Assembly: GCA_018136815.1 (NCBI GenBank)
Contig: CM030938.1
Coordinates: 3,139,289-3,203,288, forward strand
From: Isochrysis galbana
Lineage: Eukaryota; Haptophyta; Isochrysidales; Isochrysidaceae
DNA length: 64,000 bases
Direction of reading: 5' to 3'
Positions 33,863 through 44,800 of the stretch are shown one piece after another. Made by a program: the position numbers and the translations under genes. How positions within the stretch are numbered: position 1 is the first letter of the stretch; each line of letters opens with the position of its first letter. A model generated the notes under the pieces. The model was given only the letters and a program-made list of their open reading frames with translations. It ran no database searches and was not told the DNA's origin.

Positions 33863-35218
33863 TTAATCCTCCTGCTCATCCTCCTCCTCGTCGAATTCCG
33901 CAAACTCGTCGAACATAGCGATTCCTTCCTTGTCAGTGAACCAGAGGGTCTCTTCCATGGCTTCAACCATGCCAGCCGGGCAGTCATACCGTCCAAAGTT
34001 GCCCGAAAGCGCCTTGGCGACCATTGGCGCACGCCCGGACCCGGCCGCCGAAACGATGACAAACTTTGCGGAGTTCATGAAGTCAAGAGACACAGCAACA
34101 AAGTCACCGTCGGCGCGATCGTCATTTCCGGCGAGCACAACCTTGCCAGATCCCGTCGCTTTGATCTCGGCCGAGTCTGGAAACAAGCAACCGCAATGGC
34201 CATCTGGACCAGTACCGAGCAAGAGCATGTCCACCTGTATCACCATAGACCAGATAATGGTCATTCCGCCCTAGGCGAACGCGGAGCCTTCTACACCTTC
34301 CTCATCCCGGCAAGCTAAGAATTGGGTGTCACCACCCGCCAGACTCGGTGCTGTCCGCTGCAAACAATTCCGGGCTGCGCTCACCGATGGGATGGCTCCT
34401 GTGTTGTCGATTGACGGGTGCGACTTGAGCAAGGAAGTGTACGATTCTGCGACCGCTGCCGCCTCTCCTTCGCCAACGCCATGGACCTACGACCGAAGTA
34501 GAAGGAGTGAGGAGAAGTAGCAGCGCAGATCAGCACAGTAAGCAGATCGTTGGGGCAGACGGCAGATGCAGGCACTAAGAGGCCAGTCGATCCCCCGTCC
34601 TGAGGCCCTGCAGGTCCAAGCCAGGAGCACACACATGGTCATCAGGCACACCAAGCTTTTTGGTAACCTCGAGAGCACCACTCAGGCAAGGGTAGGACGG
34701 GATCTTCTCGTTGGCAAAGAAAACGTGCATCTTGCTGAAATCGAAGGCATCATCTGGAAGCTTGGCAAGTGCGGCAACCACAGATCCGCCCGGAATGCAA
34801 AGCGAGAAGCTGCCCTTCTCTGAGATCGTCGCACGAGCAGCTGCCGCCACCTCGTCGCAGATGTCGGCCGCCTATGGCACGCAGAGAACGCGTGGTCACG
34901 GCCGTGGCAGCCAGGCAGTACTAAGAGCCGAGATGCCACAGGTTTTATAGCGCACGGCGGCCGCAGGCGCTACGAGTAGGAGGTGGAGGAGGCGCTAGCA
35001 GCAGGGGCTCTCCCACTCACGTAGTCGCCATCGAACACTCGGACTGCCTTGACCTCCTTGGAGATGGCGAACTCCTCTACGGCGAGCATGTAGGTATGGG
35101 CACGCGGGGCCACTTGGGCCGTGTGACGGCTGGGCGACAGCAGCACGAGGCCGGCTGCGGCGCAGGCGAGCGTGGCGAGCATCGGTGATAGAGGGAGCGA
35201 TCGAGGGGCGCAGCGCAC
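33863..35218 (-). CDS. PGLS: 6-phosphogluconolactonase, probably plastid-targeted, 4 exons
   Basis: Exons on the minus strand: 35218-35021, 34871-34635, 34486-34385, 34234-33863, all GT-AG and all phase 0, giving 302 residues. The enzyme hydrolyses 6-phosphogluconolactone in the oxidative pentose phosphate pathway, supplying NADPH metabolism. Family marks: VFDGDY at the start of the domain, SFSLCIPGGSVV (the sugar-phosphate loop), VGEGEAAAVAESYTSLL, and LLLGTGPDGHCGCLFP, the strongest signature. The N-terminus has a hydrophobic leader (MLATLACAAAGLVLL, second in-frame ATG at 35182) followed by a basic Ser/Ala-rich stretch, as expected for a signal plus transit peptide of a complex plastid. 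The C-terminus is a very acidic tail (EFAEFDEEEDEQED), which is unusual for the family. Confidence 0.88.
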
Positions 35219-35316
35219 GCGAGGGCCGACGGCGAGAGGCGACGGGACGCAACGAAACTCCGACGCTCGAGCGGCGCTGCTGCGGCGCCGTATCTAGGCG
35301 TATAATATGACGTAGG

Positions 35317-35482
35317 AAAAAAAATCTGAGGATTCCGGGCTAACACCTACGACAGTCTAGGTTTCTCTACCTTACTACCAACATCGCCCTAATCTCCTCC
35401 CCCCAACTCTTCCCCTTCTCCTCTTCATTACCTTGTCTTCGGTTTCCAGGGTCCGGCTCAGGTACACTACCTCGGGCCCGGT
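35317..35482 (+). repeat. Dispersed repeat, copy 3
   Basis: A-run, then GATTC and 'GCTAACACCTA', a C/T-rich middle, and the core GTCTTCGGTTTC followed by GGCTCAGGTACACTACC. Same order and orientation as the copies at 12069 and 18488. Confidence 0.55.
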
Positions 35483-35591
35483 TCAGAGTGCGGGGTTCGA
35501 GCAGGCCTCTTGATGGGGCGCTTCAAGTCCTTTGATAGTGTGGGCGTGCCTTGTGTCGCTAGTGTTTGGGCGTAACTGTGCGTTAGTGCTG

Positions 35592-35610
35592 TTTTCCTTT
35601 CTACGCCGTG
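35592..35610 (+). repeat. 19-bp direct repeat, left copy
   Basis: TTTTCCTTTCTACGCCGTG here is repeated exactly at 37215-37233, so the two copies bracket the ORF1-like and hAT-fragment region. Confidence 0.7.
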
Positions 35611-35636
35611 GAAAAACTATTGTTATAGTTTTAGCG

Positions 35637-36551
35637 ATGGAGCGCGCGCCGACCGCTCCCACCTCCCAGCCCCCCGCCGCCACGACGCCCCACCGGGGCC
35701 GCCCCAAGCCGCCGGAGCCGAAGCGCTCGCAAGCTGCCCCACTGACTGACAACGATGTGGACATGATCCTGCCGCCCTCGCCTCCCCACCAGCCACACAA
35801 GCAGGGAACAGGCAGAGTCCTGTTCCCTGCAGACCAACAGGGCCAGCCTCTGGCCCTCCCGCCTGCCTCGGCCGCCGCTCCACCACAACAAGGACTCCCC
35901 ATGGTGGGTGGCAGCCCTGCTGCCACCCCCATGGAGGCAACTCCTACCTTCAGTGCACCCCTCGGGGGCGGGCACTTCACTCAACAAACAATCATTGGAG
36001 CCTTTACGGCTTCCAATCCCCCAAACATCAACCCACGGAAGTCGTACGTTGAAGCGGCCGGCCCCAAAGGGAAGCAGCCACAAGAAGCACAGAAGGCCCC
36101 ACCTCTGCCCTCTCACCATCCACCGCCGCCCTCGCGCAAGCGAGCGGACCCACAGTCGGAACCGAAGCCAAACCAAACTCACAACACACACACACAATTC
36201 GCATCACCCCCCCATGACGATGAGGAGGAACCCGATGACACTCCTTACTTCATTCAGCTAGCCCAGCTAGCTGAGGACAAGAAGGAGATCAAAAGCGAGG
36301 ATGTAGCAACCTACATGAAATACCTTCTCTCAAAGCTTGAAGGTCTAGATGCCACCCCTGATGGGATGGATAAAGGACGCAAAGGTCCTTGGATCTTTTA
36401 TGTCGATGAAGACGCGCACGACCAATTCAAGGCCGCATACGGCGACAAGCTCCAAGCAGCTCTCTCGGGAGTCTCACACGAGTTTGCGGTAACCTATGGC
36501 GCTCTAGCCGACTCGGCCCCACGCAAGTTAGCGCCGTCCGGTCCTCTCTGA
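35637..36551 (+). CDS. Pro-rich protein resembling ORF1 of a LINE retrotransposon
   Basis: 304 residues from the ATG at 35637. The first 150 are Pro/Ala-rich; then KSYVEAAGPKG resembles the short S-Y-A/V-E-A motif found before the RNA-binding domain in ORF1 proteins of L1/Tad-type LINEs. The last 90 residues (VATYMKYLLSKLEGL, GPWIFYVDED) look like a small folded domain. After the stop, a second, broken copy of a similar domain continues to 36788 in shifted frames (VATYIVF, PIWHFYVYTD). No reverse transcriptase follows. It could instead be a host protein; I rate the LINE reading as moderate. Confidence 0.45.
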   Translation: MERAPTAPTSQPPAATTPHRGRPKPPEPKRSQAAPLTDNDVDMILPPSPPHQPHKQGTGRVLFPADQQGQPLALPPASAAAPPQQGLPMVGGSPAATPMEATPTFSAPLGGGHFTQQTIIGAFTASNPPNINPRKSYVEAAGPKGKQPQEAQKAPPLPSHHPPPPSRKRADPQSEPKPNQTHNTHTQFASPPHDDEEEPDDTPYFIQLAQLAEDKKEIKSEDVATYMKYLLSKLEGLDATPDGMDKGRKGPWIFYVDEDAHDQFKAAYGDKLQAALSGVSHEFAVTYGALADSAPRKLAPSGPL

Positions 36552-36788
36552 AGGAGGTGGCAACCTACATCGTATTTCGCATTTTCGACCCCGTAAAAGC
36601 CTACAAGACGAAAACTCGACATCTCGCTAGCGCATTGATTGGAGCGTGAAGGGTTCCATGTATTACGGGGCAACCAGCAACGCGCCAAAACCACTGTAGA
36701 AGGGATCACGAAAGTTGAATCGGGCAAACGCCCGATTTGGCATTTCTACGTCTATACCGACACCTCCAAGGCTAGGGAATACCATTAA
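36552..36788 (+). pseudogene. Broken continuation of the ORF1-like region
   Basis: With at least one frame change this stretch encodes VATYIVFRIF and then VESGKRPIWHFYVYTD, echoing the VATYMKY and GPWIFYVDED blocks of the preceding frame. An in-frame TGA at about 36648 interrupts it. It looks like a decayed second domain. Confidence 0.4.
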
Positions 36789-36977
36789 CTGGTAGGTTTT
36801 TTGGGAACCTGTTAGTGCTCTCCGGTGAACTTGTTTTGTTAACTGGCAGGGGTTAGAGGGTGGTAGATAACAACCTTGTTAACTATTGACGTGTCTAAAA
36901 ATAGCCGTATTATGGTATGCATATCCCCAGCCGGGCGCCCCCCCCCCCTCCCCCCGGCGCAAGCACAGGTGCAAGAG

Positions 36978-37204
36978 AAGGATGAGTTCGAAGAGTACCT
37001 CACGGAGCCCGACCGAGGCCCGAGGAGACGGACCTTGAATGGGATCTTCTCGTGTGGTGGAGGGCGAAAGAGACGAAGTGGCCAGCCCTCACCAAAATGG
37101 TCAAGCAATACTTCTCTGCGCCTGCCTCGTCAGCCGGGGTCGAGCGTGTCTTTTCGGCAGCCGGCAAGATGCATAGCGATCTTCAGAAGTCGGGGAATTT
37201 TTAA
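36978..37204 (+). pseudogene. hAT transposase C-terminal dimerisation domain, fragment
   Basis: Frame from about 37022 encodes LEWDLLVWWRAKETKWPAL, then FSAPASSAGVERVFSAAGK, the hallmark WW...P.L and PASS...ERVFS blocks of the hAT dimerisation domain. Just before, in another frame, KDEFEEYL matches the segment that normally precedes it, so one frameshift separates them. The frame stops at 37204. Nothing of the transposase core is visible upstream, so this is a relic. The LTR array inserted 35 bases downstream. Confidence 0.75.
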
Positions 37205-37214
37205 GAAGATTTTT

Positions 37215-37233
37215 TTTTCCTTTCTACGCCGTG
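37215..37233 (+). repeat. 19-bp direct repeat, right copy
   Basis: Identical to 35592-35610; ends 6 bases before the LTR at 37240. Confidence 0.7.
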
Positions 37234-37234
37234 T

Positions 37235-37239
37235 GTCTC
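37235..37239. repeat. 5-bp target site duplication, left (GTCTC)
   Basis: The five bases before the outer 5' LTR equal 63806-63810 after the outer 3' LTR, as expected for one insertion event. Confidence 0.85.
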
Positions 37240-38616
37240 TGTTGTATTCCTGCCCATCTGAAGGTTGTAGGCATGAATATTCGTGTAAGGTACGCGCTCA
37301 CAATTACAATTGAACAGTTCCCCGTGTTGCCACTGACGCACAAGACACACAGATTCGGATTCCCCATGGTCTCAAGTCCAGGTTTGCAGATTTTGGTCTC
37401 GAAATTTGCGATTCGAATTTTGTTTTTGCTGTTACTATAATTGTTTGCTCGTTTAAGGTAATAAACCGGCATGACTTCGACTTCTCATTCTGCAGTCGCT
37501 CTGCGAGACTCTCTCTCTCTCTCTCTCCGTCCGCCTCTCCTCGGCCGACGGCAGGAAGATTCGTCCAAAACATTCTCCGGTCCCAAGATATCTCGTGGGG
37601 GGTCTCTCCGCGCTCCGCGAGGGAAAGGACGCGATCTCGCTCCGAGATCGGCCTCGCGCCCTCCCACGCTGCCCCGCCGTGCCCTCGGTCCCTCGCCCCC
37701 CCCCCGCGGCAGGTTCTTTCCCTCGGCGTGCCATCCGTCGCCTTCGGCCGTTATATCATTCCCCCCCAGCGCGAGGTTCTTCTCCTCCGCGCGCGGTTCG
37801 TTTCCTCCGGCCGTCGTTGTTCCCCCCCTCGCTTCGATTCCTCTCGCGGTTCCTTCGATGATTGCCTCCATCTCGTCCGTTCTTCTTCGCGATCCTCGCG
37901 GAGGGGGCACCGACGTTTAATGTTAGTTTCGTCGCGGTTTCGATGAAAGAAAGGAAGAACGAATGGCACGCGCCTCGCGCCTCGCGTCTTGTTTCGTCGC
38001 CCCTTGCTCGTCGCTTGTCTAGAAGGTCTCTCCGCACATCGCCTTCTCCCCCCGCGCGAGTTTGGATCTCTCCTCGACCCTCCGCGTTGGCTTCAGCGGA
38101 CGAGTTCCACTTTAACGATAGTTCGAACCCTTCGGTGGCGTAGTTATGCGCTCTCTTTCCGTATATCTTCGCGCATGACGAGCGATCGCGACTTCAGCCT
38201 TCGCCGCGCGGGGAGGGGTTTGTTTATCGTATGATTCCGGAGTGTTTACGTTAGTTTTCTGAGCCCAAGGACTTTGGTTTTTGGTTTCTTGTGAGTGATT
38301 TTTGTAGCAACTTCGTCGAGTCCCACCGTGTTCCCAAGCGAGTCCCCCCGAGTTCCCGAGTCTATACCCCGAGTCAACGAGTCAATACAAGCCAAGCACG
38401 CGCCTGAGCCACCCCCAGTCGCCTGCCACCACCTCCCACAAGCCTCCTTCCACACTTCCACGCCCTCCGTGCGTCGTGCGTCGTGCGTCGATCACCATGC
38501 CCGTAGTCACCCCCGAGGAAAGCTCCATGAGCTCCCCGCAAGAACCGCACTCCGCGCTAGCTGCCGGCGCGCCCTCGCAGGCCATCACCAAGAGTGAGAT
38601 GAGCCTTGCTCTGACA
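37240..38616 (+). repeat. 5' LTR of the array (1377 bp)
   Basis: TGTTGTATTCC start, CTCTGACA end. It holds an AATAAA word at 37460-37465, a (TC)n tract near 37508-37526, a strong 8-bp hairpin at 37632-37650, and the gag start codon at 37240+1257. The base after the LTR starts AGCACAAAATC, which does not begin with the TGG of an ordinary tRNA primer site. Confidence 0.93.
37632..37650 (+). other. Perfect 8-bp hairpin in the LTR
   Basis: CGATCTCG, loop CTC, CGAGATCG. The same hairpin is kept in every LTR copy in the window. It lies in the GC-rich part of the LTR that is probably transcribed leader; a role in RNA packaging, termination or dimerisation is possible but not shown. Confidence 0.7.
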
Positions 38617-41268
38617 AGCACAAAATCTTCGCTCGCGCCTTCGGCTCCGGTCGTCACGTCGAGTTCTTTCCTTGAAAAATCTTCATTGTCCCCGCGTCAT
38701 GAGCCCGTCTCTTCTTCTTCTCTTCCCGAACCGTTTGGGTCGAAGTCTCCTGGGGAAGAGAGCCTCTTGGGACCCCTCCCTTCCTCAAAAGAGAGCCCTT
38801 CCGAGCCAGTTCCCCCCTGCTCTCGCCTCTCCGCGCCGACGGTCGAAGTTCCGCCGCCTCCGCGGGCCTCTACTCACACCCCGTCAACTGGAGCTGGAAT
38901 GGGTCCTCTAACCTCGTCTGTTGCTCCACCGGCGGCCTTTCCTCTCCTTTCTTTTGCTGATCCTTTGCCAAGTGTTCATTCCTCTCTCAATCCCTCTGTG
39001 GTTGGTGCTGAAGATGATGTGGATTCCGTCCGGTCCCTCCCTCCTTTCGAGCCCCCACCATATGAAGAGTTTGTCCCACCCCCGTCGTCGACGTACTCGT
39101 ACCCCAAGCGTAACTTCGTTCCACCTCCGACCGCCACCGTCGGCGCCGCCCAAATCATGGACCAACAAGTCCAGATCGAGGCTCTCCGCGGCGCTGTCGA
39201 CCGCCTCGAGTCCTCTACCCTCCAAGCCGCCCAGCGCCACGAAGAATTTCAGCGAGAGGTGGGGTCTACCTTCAAAGCGATACTCAACATTCTACAGGGC
39301 CACGCGGGCACTACGACTTCGTCTCGAGTCGAAACTTCGCCACCGCTTGTGGAAGAAGGAGACAACTCCATTGGTGCTCCCCCTGCCTCGGTCAAGCTCC
39401 CTTCTCAATCTTTGCCCGCCGCGCCGTTCTCCGTTCCGCCGAATCCGATTTCCGATCCCGAACCCAATACGCCTGTTCCTGTCTCGCCCGCCAAGATCGT
39501 TTCTGATCCCCAACCTCCACCCACCGTCGCGGGCCTCCGCTCGCTTCCAAATCCGGCGGCTCGGCGCCATCCCGTCGATCCAAGCCTCGCCGGTGATGTT
39601 TCTGAGCGAGAGGTCATCCTAGCCTCGTGGGACCAACTGTTTGAGGATGCCGCCTACGAGGTAGCCTCTCTCTACAGGAGGTCCGACGATTTCGAGCTCA
39701 TCCACGCCATTCTCAACGGCGGCCTCTCTCGGGCCGGCAATGTTTGGCACTACCGCGTGTTTTTCGAGAAGGAGCACGTGACCAAGTGGGCTCGGAGCCG
39801 CTTCTTCCTCGACCGCACCCTCCATCACCAAGTCCGAATGGGCAAAGAGCTTTCCGAGATCAAGTTCCCCAAGGGCCTGGCCTCGGACAACGTCCAGACA
39901 GCGGCCACCTCCTGGAACGATTTTCGTCTGTCCTTCATCAAGCCGCTCGAGCGCGCCCTCTCGCTCGGCTGCGACCACCGCGAAATCTTTACATCCTTAC
40001 TAGCGGCCGCCAACTTGTGCACCACCGGCAACCAAAGGATTTACGCCTTCCTCCTCGATCTCGCCGAAGACCCGGTCCTCTCTCTCAACCCCGCGCTGGC
40101 CTGCGACGTGCTTCTCCGCAAGTGCGACGCCACTTTCGCGGCCAACGTGCCCGGCTTCGCCAAAGACTCCGCCTCCATGGAGTGGGACCGGCTCGTAGCT
40201 CGTGAGGCCGGCTCCGATCTCTTAGAGTTATCCAAGAATTTGGTGCGGGCGTACGTCCGCAAGATGGGTGACGCGAAGGTGGATGCCACGACAGTCTGGG
40301 ACCACCCGAACATGTCGCACGATATCAATCAACGATTCGAGTCCATCATTCGGAACGACAAGGTCGACGCGGCTCGCGGCGTGGATAACGCGACCAAGTT
40401 CGGCGAGTATCTTGCAAAGACTCGCTTCCGCGTCGAGAACCACGAGCTTCCTCGTTCGGCCCTTTCGTGCGTCAACCTCTGCCAACGCTACTTGAGCCCG
40501 TACGAACAGTCCCGTGCTGGCCAACAACAAACGTCGGTCACGGTCGCCGCCGTGACGCCGCCGGCGACTACTTCCAAGTCCACCAAGACCGCCAAGGTTG
40601 CTAAGGCTGCCTCTAACCCCGCGGACACTACGGCTTCGATGGTCGCCGCCGTCCAAGCGGCGGTGACCGAGGCATTAAAATCGCAAAACAACAACTCGAA
40701 CCGCAAGGCGACTGGCGCTGACAATCGTCGGGCTCCGCCTCCGCCTACGAATTACTCCGCATCGTCTCCGTTACCGGACGCACTTCTTGACCGTCCTCTC
40801 GGCAAAATCACGTCTTCTCGTCGCCAATGTGATCCCCCTCCGAACGGCCTTGGGCTTCCGGCCGATTCGGGCCTCTCGGAATGGGATCCAGGTAGCTGGT
40901 CTCGAGCTCGAGCCCGCTTCTGGCAAATTTCTCGTTACGCTGGTCACCCGGCCCTTCGCGCTGCGCTCACGCGCTGCCGTCCCTCCGATGCCACCATGAC
41001 GGCGCCGCGTCTCGACGACCTAGACCGCGACGTCAAGGAGTGGACCGACGCCAACGGCTGCGCGTACTGCGCCTTTCGTCCACGGGCCCCATCTGGTACG
41101 CCCGAGGCAGACCTGTGGAAGTATGGCACGGGCGACGGAGCTCATAACCCCGTCGTTTGCCAACCGTACATTCGTTTTCTCTGCGAAGGCGGCAGTGGCG
41201 AGTGTGGTAACGACCCAGAAGTCCACCGCCGCCTCCGCACGATGGTCGTTCTCCGTCCGGCCCAGTAG
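38497..41268 (+). CDS. gag: gag polyprotein, copy C (intact)
   Basis: 923 residues from the ATG at 38497 (context ATCACCATGC); an in-frame ATG at 38476 is also possible. The first 40 codons lie inside the 5' LTR. Residues 1-215 are Ser/Pro-rich, 220-270 form a predicted coiled coil (ALRGAVDRLESSTLQAAQ), and about 370-690 are a helical, capsid-like region (ASWDQLFEDAAYEVASLYRR onward). Near the end, C-X2-C (CAYC) and later His/Cys positions could bind zinc, but the standard CCHC knuckle is absent. It ends at TAG (41266-41268). Gag would form the particle shell. The assignment rests on position before pol and on composition, not on a recognised gag signature. Confidence 0.8.
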   Translation: MPVVTPEESSMSSPQEPHSALAAGAPSQAITKSEMSLALTSTKSSLAPSAPVVTSSSFLEKSSLSPRHEPVSSSSLPEPFGSKSPGEESLLGPLPSSKESPSEPVPPCSRLSAPTVEVPPPPRASTHTPSTGAGMGPLTSSVAPPAAFPLLSFADPLPSVHSSLNPSVVGAEDDVDSVRSLPPFEPPPYEEFVPPPSSTYSYPKRNFVPPPTATVGAAQIMDQQVQIEALRGAVDRLESSTLQAAQRHEEFQREVGSTFKAILNILQGHAGTTTSSRVETSPPLVEEGDNSIGAPPASVKLPSQSLPAAPFSVPPNPISDPEPNTPVPVSPAKIVSDPQPPPTVAGLRSLPNPAARRHPVDPSLAGDVSEREVILASWDQLFEDAAYEVASLYRRSDDFELIHAILNGGLSRAGNVWHYRVFFEKEHVTKWARSRFFLDRTLHHQVRMGKELSEIKFPKGLASDNVQTAATSWNDFRLSFIKPLERALSLGCDHREIFTSLLAAANLCTTGNQRIYAFLLDLAEDPVLSLNPALACDVLLRKCDATFAANVPGFAKDSASMEWDRLVAREAGSDLLELSKNLVRAYVRKMGDAKVDATTVWDHPNMSHDINQRFESIIRNDKVDAARGVDNATKFGEYLAKTRFRVENHELPRSALSCVNLCQRYLSPYEQSRAGQQQTSVTVAAVTPPATTSKSTKTAKVAKAASNPADTTASMVAAVQAAVTEALKSQNNNSNRKATGADNRRAPPPPTNYSASSPLPDALLDRPLGKITSSRRQCDPPPNGLGLPADSGLSEWDPGSWSRARARFWQISRYAGHPALRAALTRCRPSDATMTAPRLDDLDRDVKEWTDANGCAYCAFRPRAPSGTPEADLWKYGTGDGAHNPVVCQPYIRFLCEGGSGECGNDPEVHRRLRTMVVLRPAQ

Positions 41269-41837
41269 GTCGCCGGCGGGGCCCACGTCCGCGCTGTTAC
41301 CCCGCTACCAGTCCAGGGTAGTGGGCCTGAACGCCACCCACCAAAAGATCGTATTACGCTACGGCCGAGTACTTCTACGGCCTCCAACCGGTACCCCAAG
41401 ATTCCCCAAGTTCCAGACAAGCCCTACCACCTCCATCCCCCTCCTTCTCCTGCCCCCTCGCCGATTGCCCCTATTTCTCCCAATGCCGATGATTCCATCC
41501 TGATTCTCGATATCACGCACGAGTCCTCAAAACCAAGTCAACCGTCACCGCCTCTCTATCAACTCAAGCCGCTCAACCGCTACCCCCGCCACTCCCCAAG
41601 CATCACCAGTCCAAGACCTCACGGTCTGCGAAAATCCAGCCGCCGCAGGCCCAATCCAACCTTCAATCTCTCAAATCAAATTTCGCATGTCCGAGCCACA
41701 AAACGTCTCCCGAGTACGAGTCCGAGTCCAAGTCACGTTCAGAATTACCCTCTTCGTCTTACGCCACCGCGAGCCCATCTACGAGTCTGAGCCCAGTCCA
41801 GTCATCACCGGTATCACCAGTCTCCATCGCTACGACG

Positions 41838-44800
41838 ATGGAGGCGCAGTTCTCCGGTACTTCCCCACTTTCTTTCGAGTCCGAGTCCAAGCCTGTTTTG
41901 AGCAAACCCCGTTCTGAGCCATCCGAGTCCGAGTCCGAGTCCGAATTTACAACGTCACCGAGTCCTACCACGCGGTCGGCCGCAGGATTAACGGAGCTCC
42001 AGCCACCCACTGAGCCTCCGACGACCACTCCTTCCGCGGGAGTGTTCACCTTCGGTCCTCCGCGCCCCGAGTCTGAGTCATTTGGAATCTCCGGTCACGT
42101 CCAGAATCCCAACCACAACCGAGCCCCGTTTCACGAGCCACCGCGTATCGAGTCCAAACACAAGCTGACGCCGAAGCCCTCGACGACAGCCACTGTGTCC
42201 TTGTCCGAGCCACCGTTCCGAGTCTCGCCGCAGCCGGCCTGCCACTCCAGCAGGCTGCACGCCGCCGAGCCGATCCCTTCCGTTTCCGTTCCGAGTCCGA
42301 GTCCAATCGCACAAGACAGTGCATCCCGAGCCCGCGTAATCAAGCCCGTCACCGAGTCCGAGTTTACGGCCGCACCGAGCCAACCGGTGCTGGCCACCAT
42401 GCCCCTATCGTCATCACAAGCTTCCGCTTCGTCCTCATCGACGGTTGCGACGCCAGGGGGCTTCACCTTTGGGCCGGCCCCGTCCGTGCCCATTTCGAAA
42501 GTTAGCCCTGTTATTGGCGTCCAGCACGCCAGAAACGACGAGTCCGAGTCCGAGTACAAATTAACGTCACCGCGGAGTCCGCGGTCGACCACCGGCGTTC
42601 CCACGCCACCCCATCAACCGAGAGCCATGGAGGAGCTTGCACAGCCGTCTCCTAGCCCCTCTCAAGTCGCCGAGTCTTCCGAATTCGAGTCTGAATCCAC
42701 CGTAATTTCAGCGGTCCATCCACCCGCTAGCCCGAGCCAAGTCCTCCGAAGAATGCTTCGCATTGCAGAACCTCTTCGGCCACTACCCACGCCAGCCGCT
42801 GCCGCAGAGCCACCACCCTGGCCCCAGCCTTCCCCGCAGCCGGCTTCTACGACAGCCACGTCCCTTCTTTCGCCGGCGCCGACCCCGCCGACGACAGAAT
42901 GCAACGACGTCGATCCCTGGCCTGTTTCCTCTTCCGACGTGACCATGGAGAGTGACCACAACTCCTCTGCACGTCGAGGAACGGCGGCCTCCCAAACCGA
43001 GCTTCTACGCCCATTGAGCCAGCCCAACCGAGTCCCTGAGCCATGTCCTTCATGTCTCTCACCGGTGGTCTCGCGGCCGCGGCGTCCGTCGCCGCCGTCC
43101 GACACCCCACTTCTCCGAGTTTCTTCGTCAATCCCGTCCTCCGAGCCCGTCTCTACGTCGTCGATATCCGAGTCTTCTTCCATTCGTCCTACGTCGCTGC
43201 GGCCACCGGTCGCCGCCTCCGAGCACTGCCTGCCTCTCGATACCACTGCCACCACCATCATGCGCGTGGCAGCGATCAATGCGTCCGCGATCCAGTCCTT
43301 CGATCCCTCTCAAAACAACTCCGATGTCGGCACCCGCGATGATACCCCGTCACCCGCTCTCCACGCTCTCGCCTCTCTTCGTGCGCGAGCGAGCGGCTCT
43401 GCGGTGGTATTACCTCGGCACCTCACGGAGGCAGCCCAAGAGCTTCGCCGGCCTCGCGATGGCACCCTAGCCTCGCCTGCCGCCGCGCTACCCAAGCACT
43501 TCGATGAGCTTTGCGCTGAGCTCACGGAGATGAATCAACGAGTCCAAGACGGGCTGACGTCTGGCTGTCACGCACCACGCGTTCTCGTCGTTGGCGAGAC
43601 GAGCGGCGTCGTCTCGTCCATGTTCCTACTCGCCGGAGCTGATGTAGCTACGTGCGATTTGTATCCTTCCGAGATTGATTACGTGCCCCACTTCCAAGGC
43701 GACGCGCTTCATGTCCAAAACTTAGGTTGGGACCTAGTCATCGCCCACCCGCCCTGCACGTACCTCTCCGCCGTCAGCAGTCAATGGCTCTCCCAAGAAC
43801 CCGGACGTCGTGCCGCTCTTGAGTCGGCCGCTCACGTCTTCAAGTCGATGGCCTCCGCCACTGCTCCGTTTGTAGCGGTCGAGAACCCTCGGATGCATGC
43901 GGAAGCTCGCCGTTTAGTCGGGGGGTTGACCCCGACCCAATTCGTCCAACCCTGGGAGCACGGCACTGGACACCAGAAAGCCACCGGGTTGTACCTCACC
44001 AAAGGGCTGCCGCCCCTCCAGCCAACCTGCGTCGTGGATGGTCGTGAGTCAGCCATGGCTAATCTCTCGCCTTCACCGCCTCGTGGCGCTCTTCGCAGCC
44101 GCACCTACGTCGGTGTAGCTGGAGCGATGGCGACCCATTGGATGCCTGTTCTTCTTCGACATTTGAGCCAACAGGGAGACCAGCCATCGACGAATAAACT
44201 GTCCGCGTTGGAGCTACTCGCTTGCGCGCGGCGCAGCCTATCGGACCAGCCTTCCCTTAGCTCGACTGAGGCTACCGCTTACGAGCCGTGGTCGGCTCTT
44301 CATCGTTATGAGAGGGGGAGGGAATCTAGTGAAGTTTCTTCCGACCCCGTTGTTTCCCGTCCAGCTACTCCCGAGTCAGACGATCACGAAGACCAAAAAG
44401 AAACCCACGATAACCATGACAACGACACGCCATTCTACGCCTCCGAGTCTACTCTCCACGACCCATTCTCTCCATGGACCGCCCCGCCTCCGGCACGCGC
44501 GAGCTCGCCGCGTCCGACGACGCCGACGACTCTCCGGAAGCGGCGCCAACAATGGCAATCATTCGGAGTGAACGGGGACCAGAAATGGTCCAACGTCACG
44601 CTCGAAACCGCTGACGAAATAAGAGCGCAAGCTCTAGCCGGACGAGGCGCCGACGAGGAATCCGACCTTACCGCTGCCGTCCGAGCGCCAATCGAGTTTG
44701 TGGAAGCCAAAGGCATCCGCGCCGAAGAGCTAGCCTCATTAGTTCGAAGACCCAAGACAGAAGCCCAAGCCCGTCTCGAGAAAGATTGGGAAAAGATGTC

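Noticed and set aside
42662..43279. Long minus-strand frames opposite pol (205 and 204 codons)
   Set aside because: They are mirror frames of GC-rich, Ser-rich coding DNA and have no domain.
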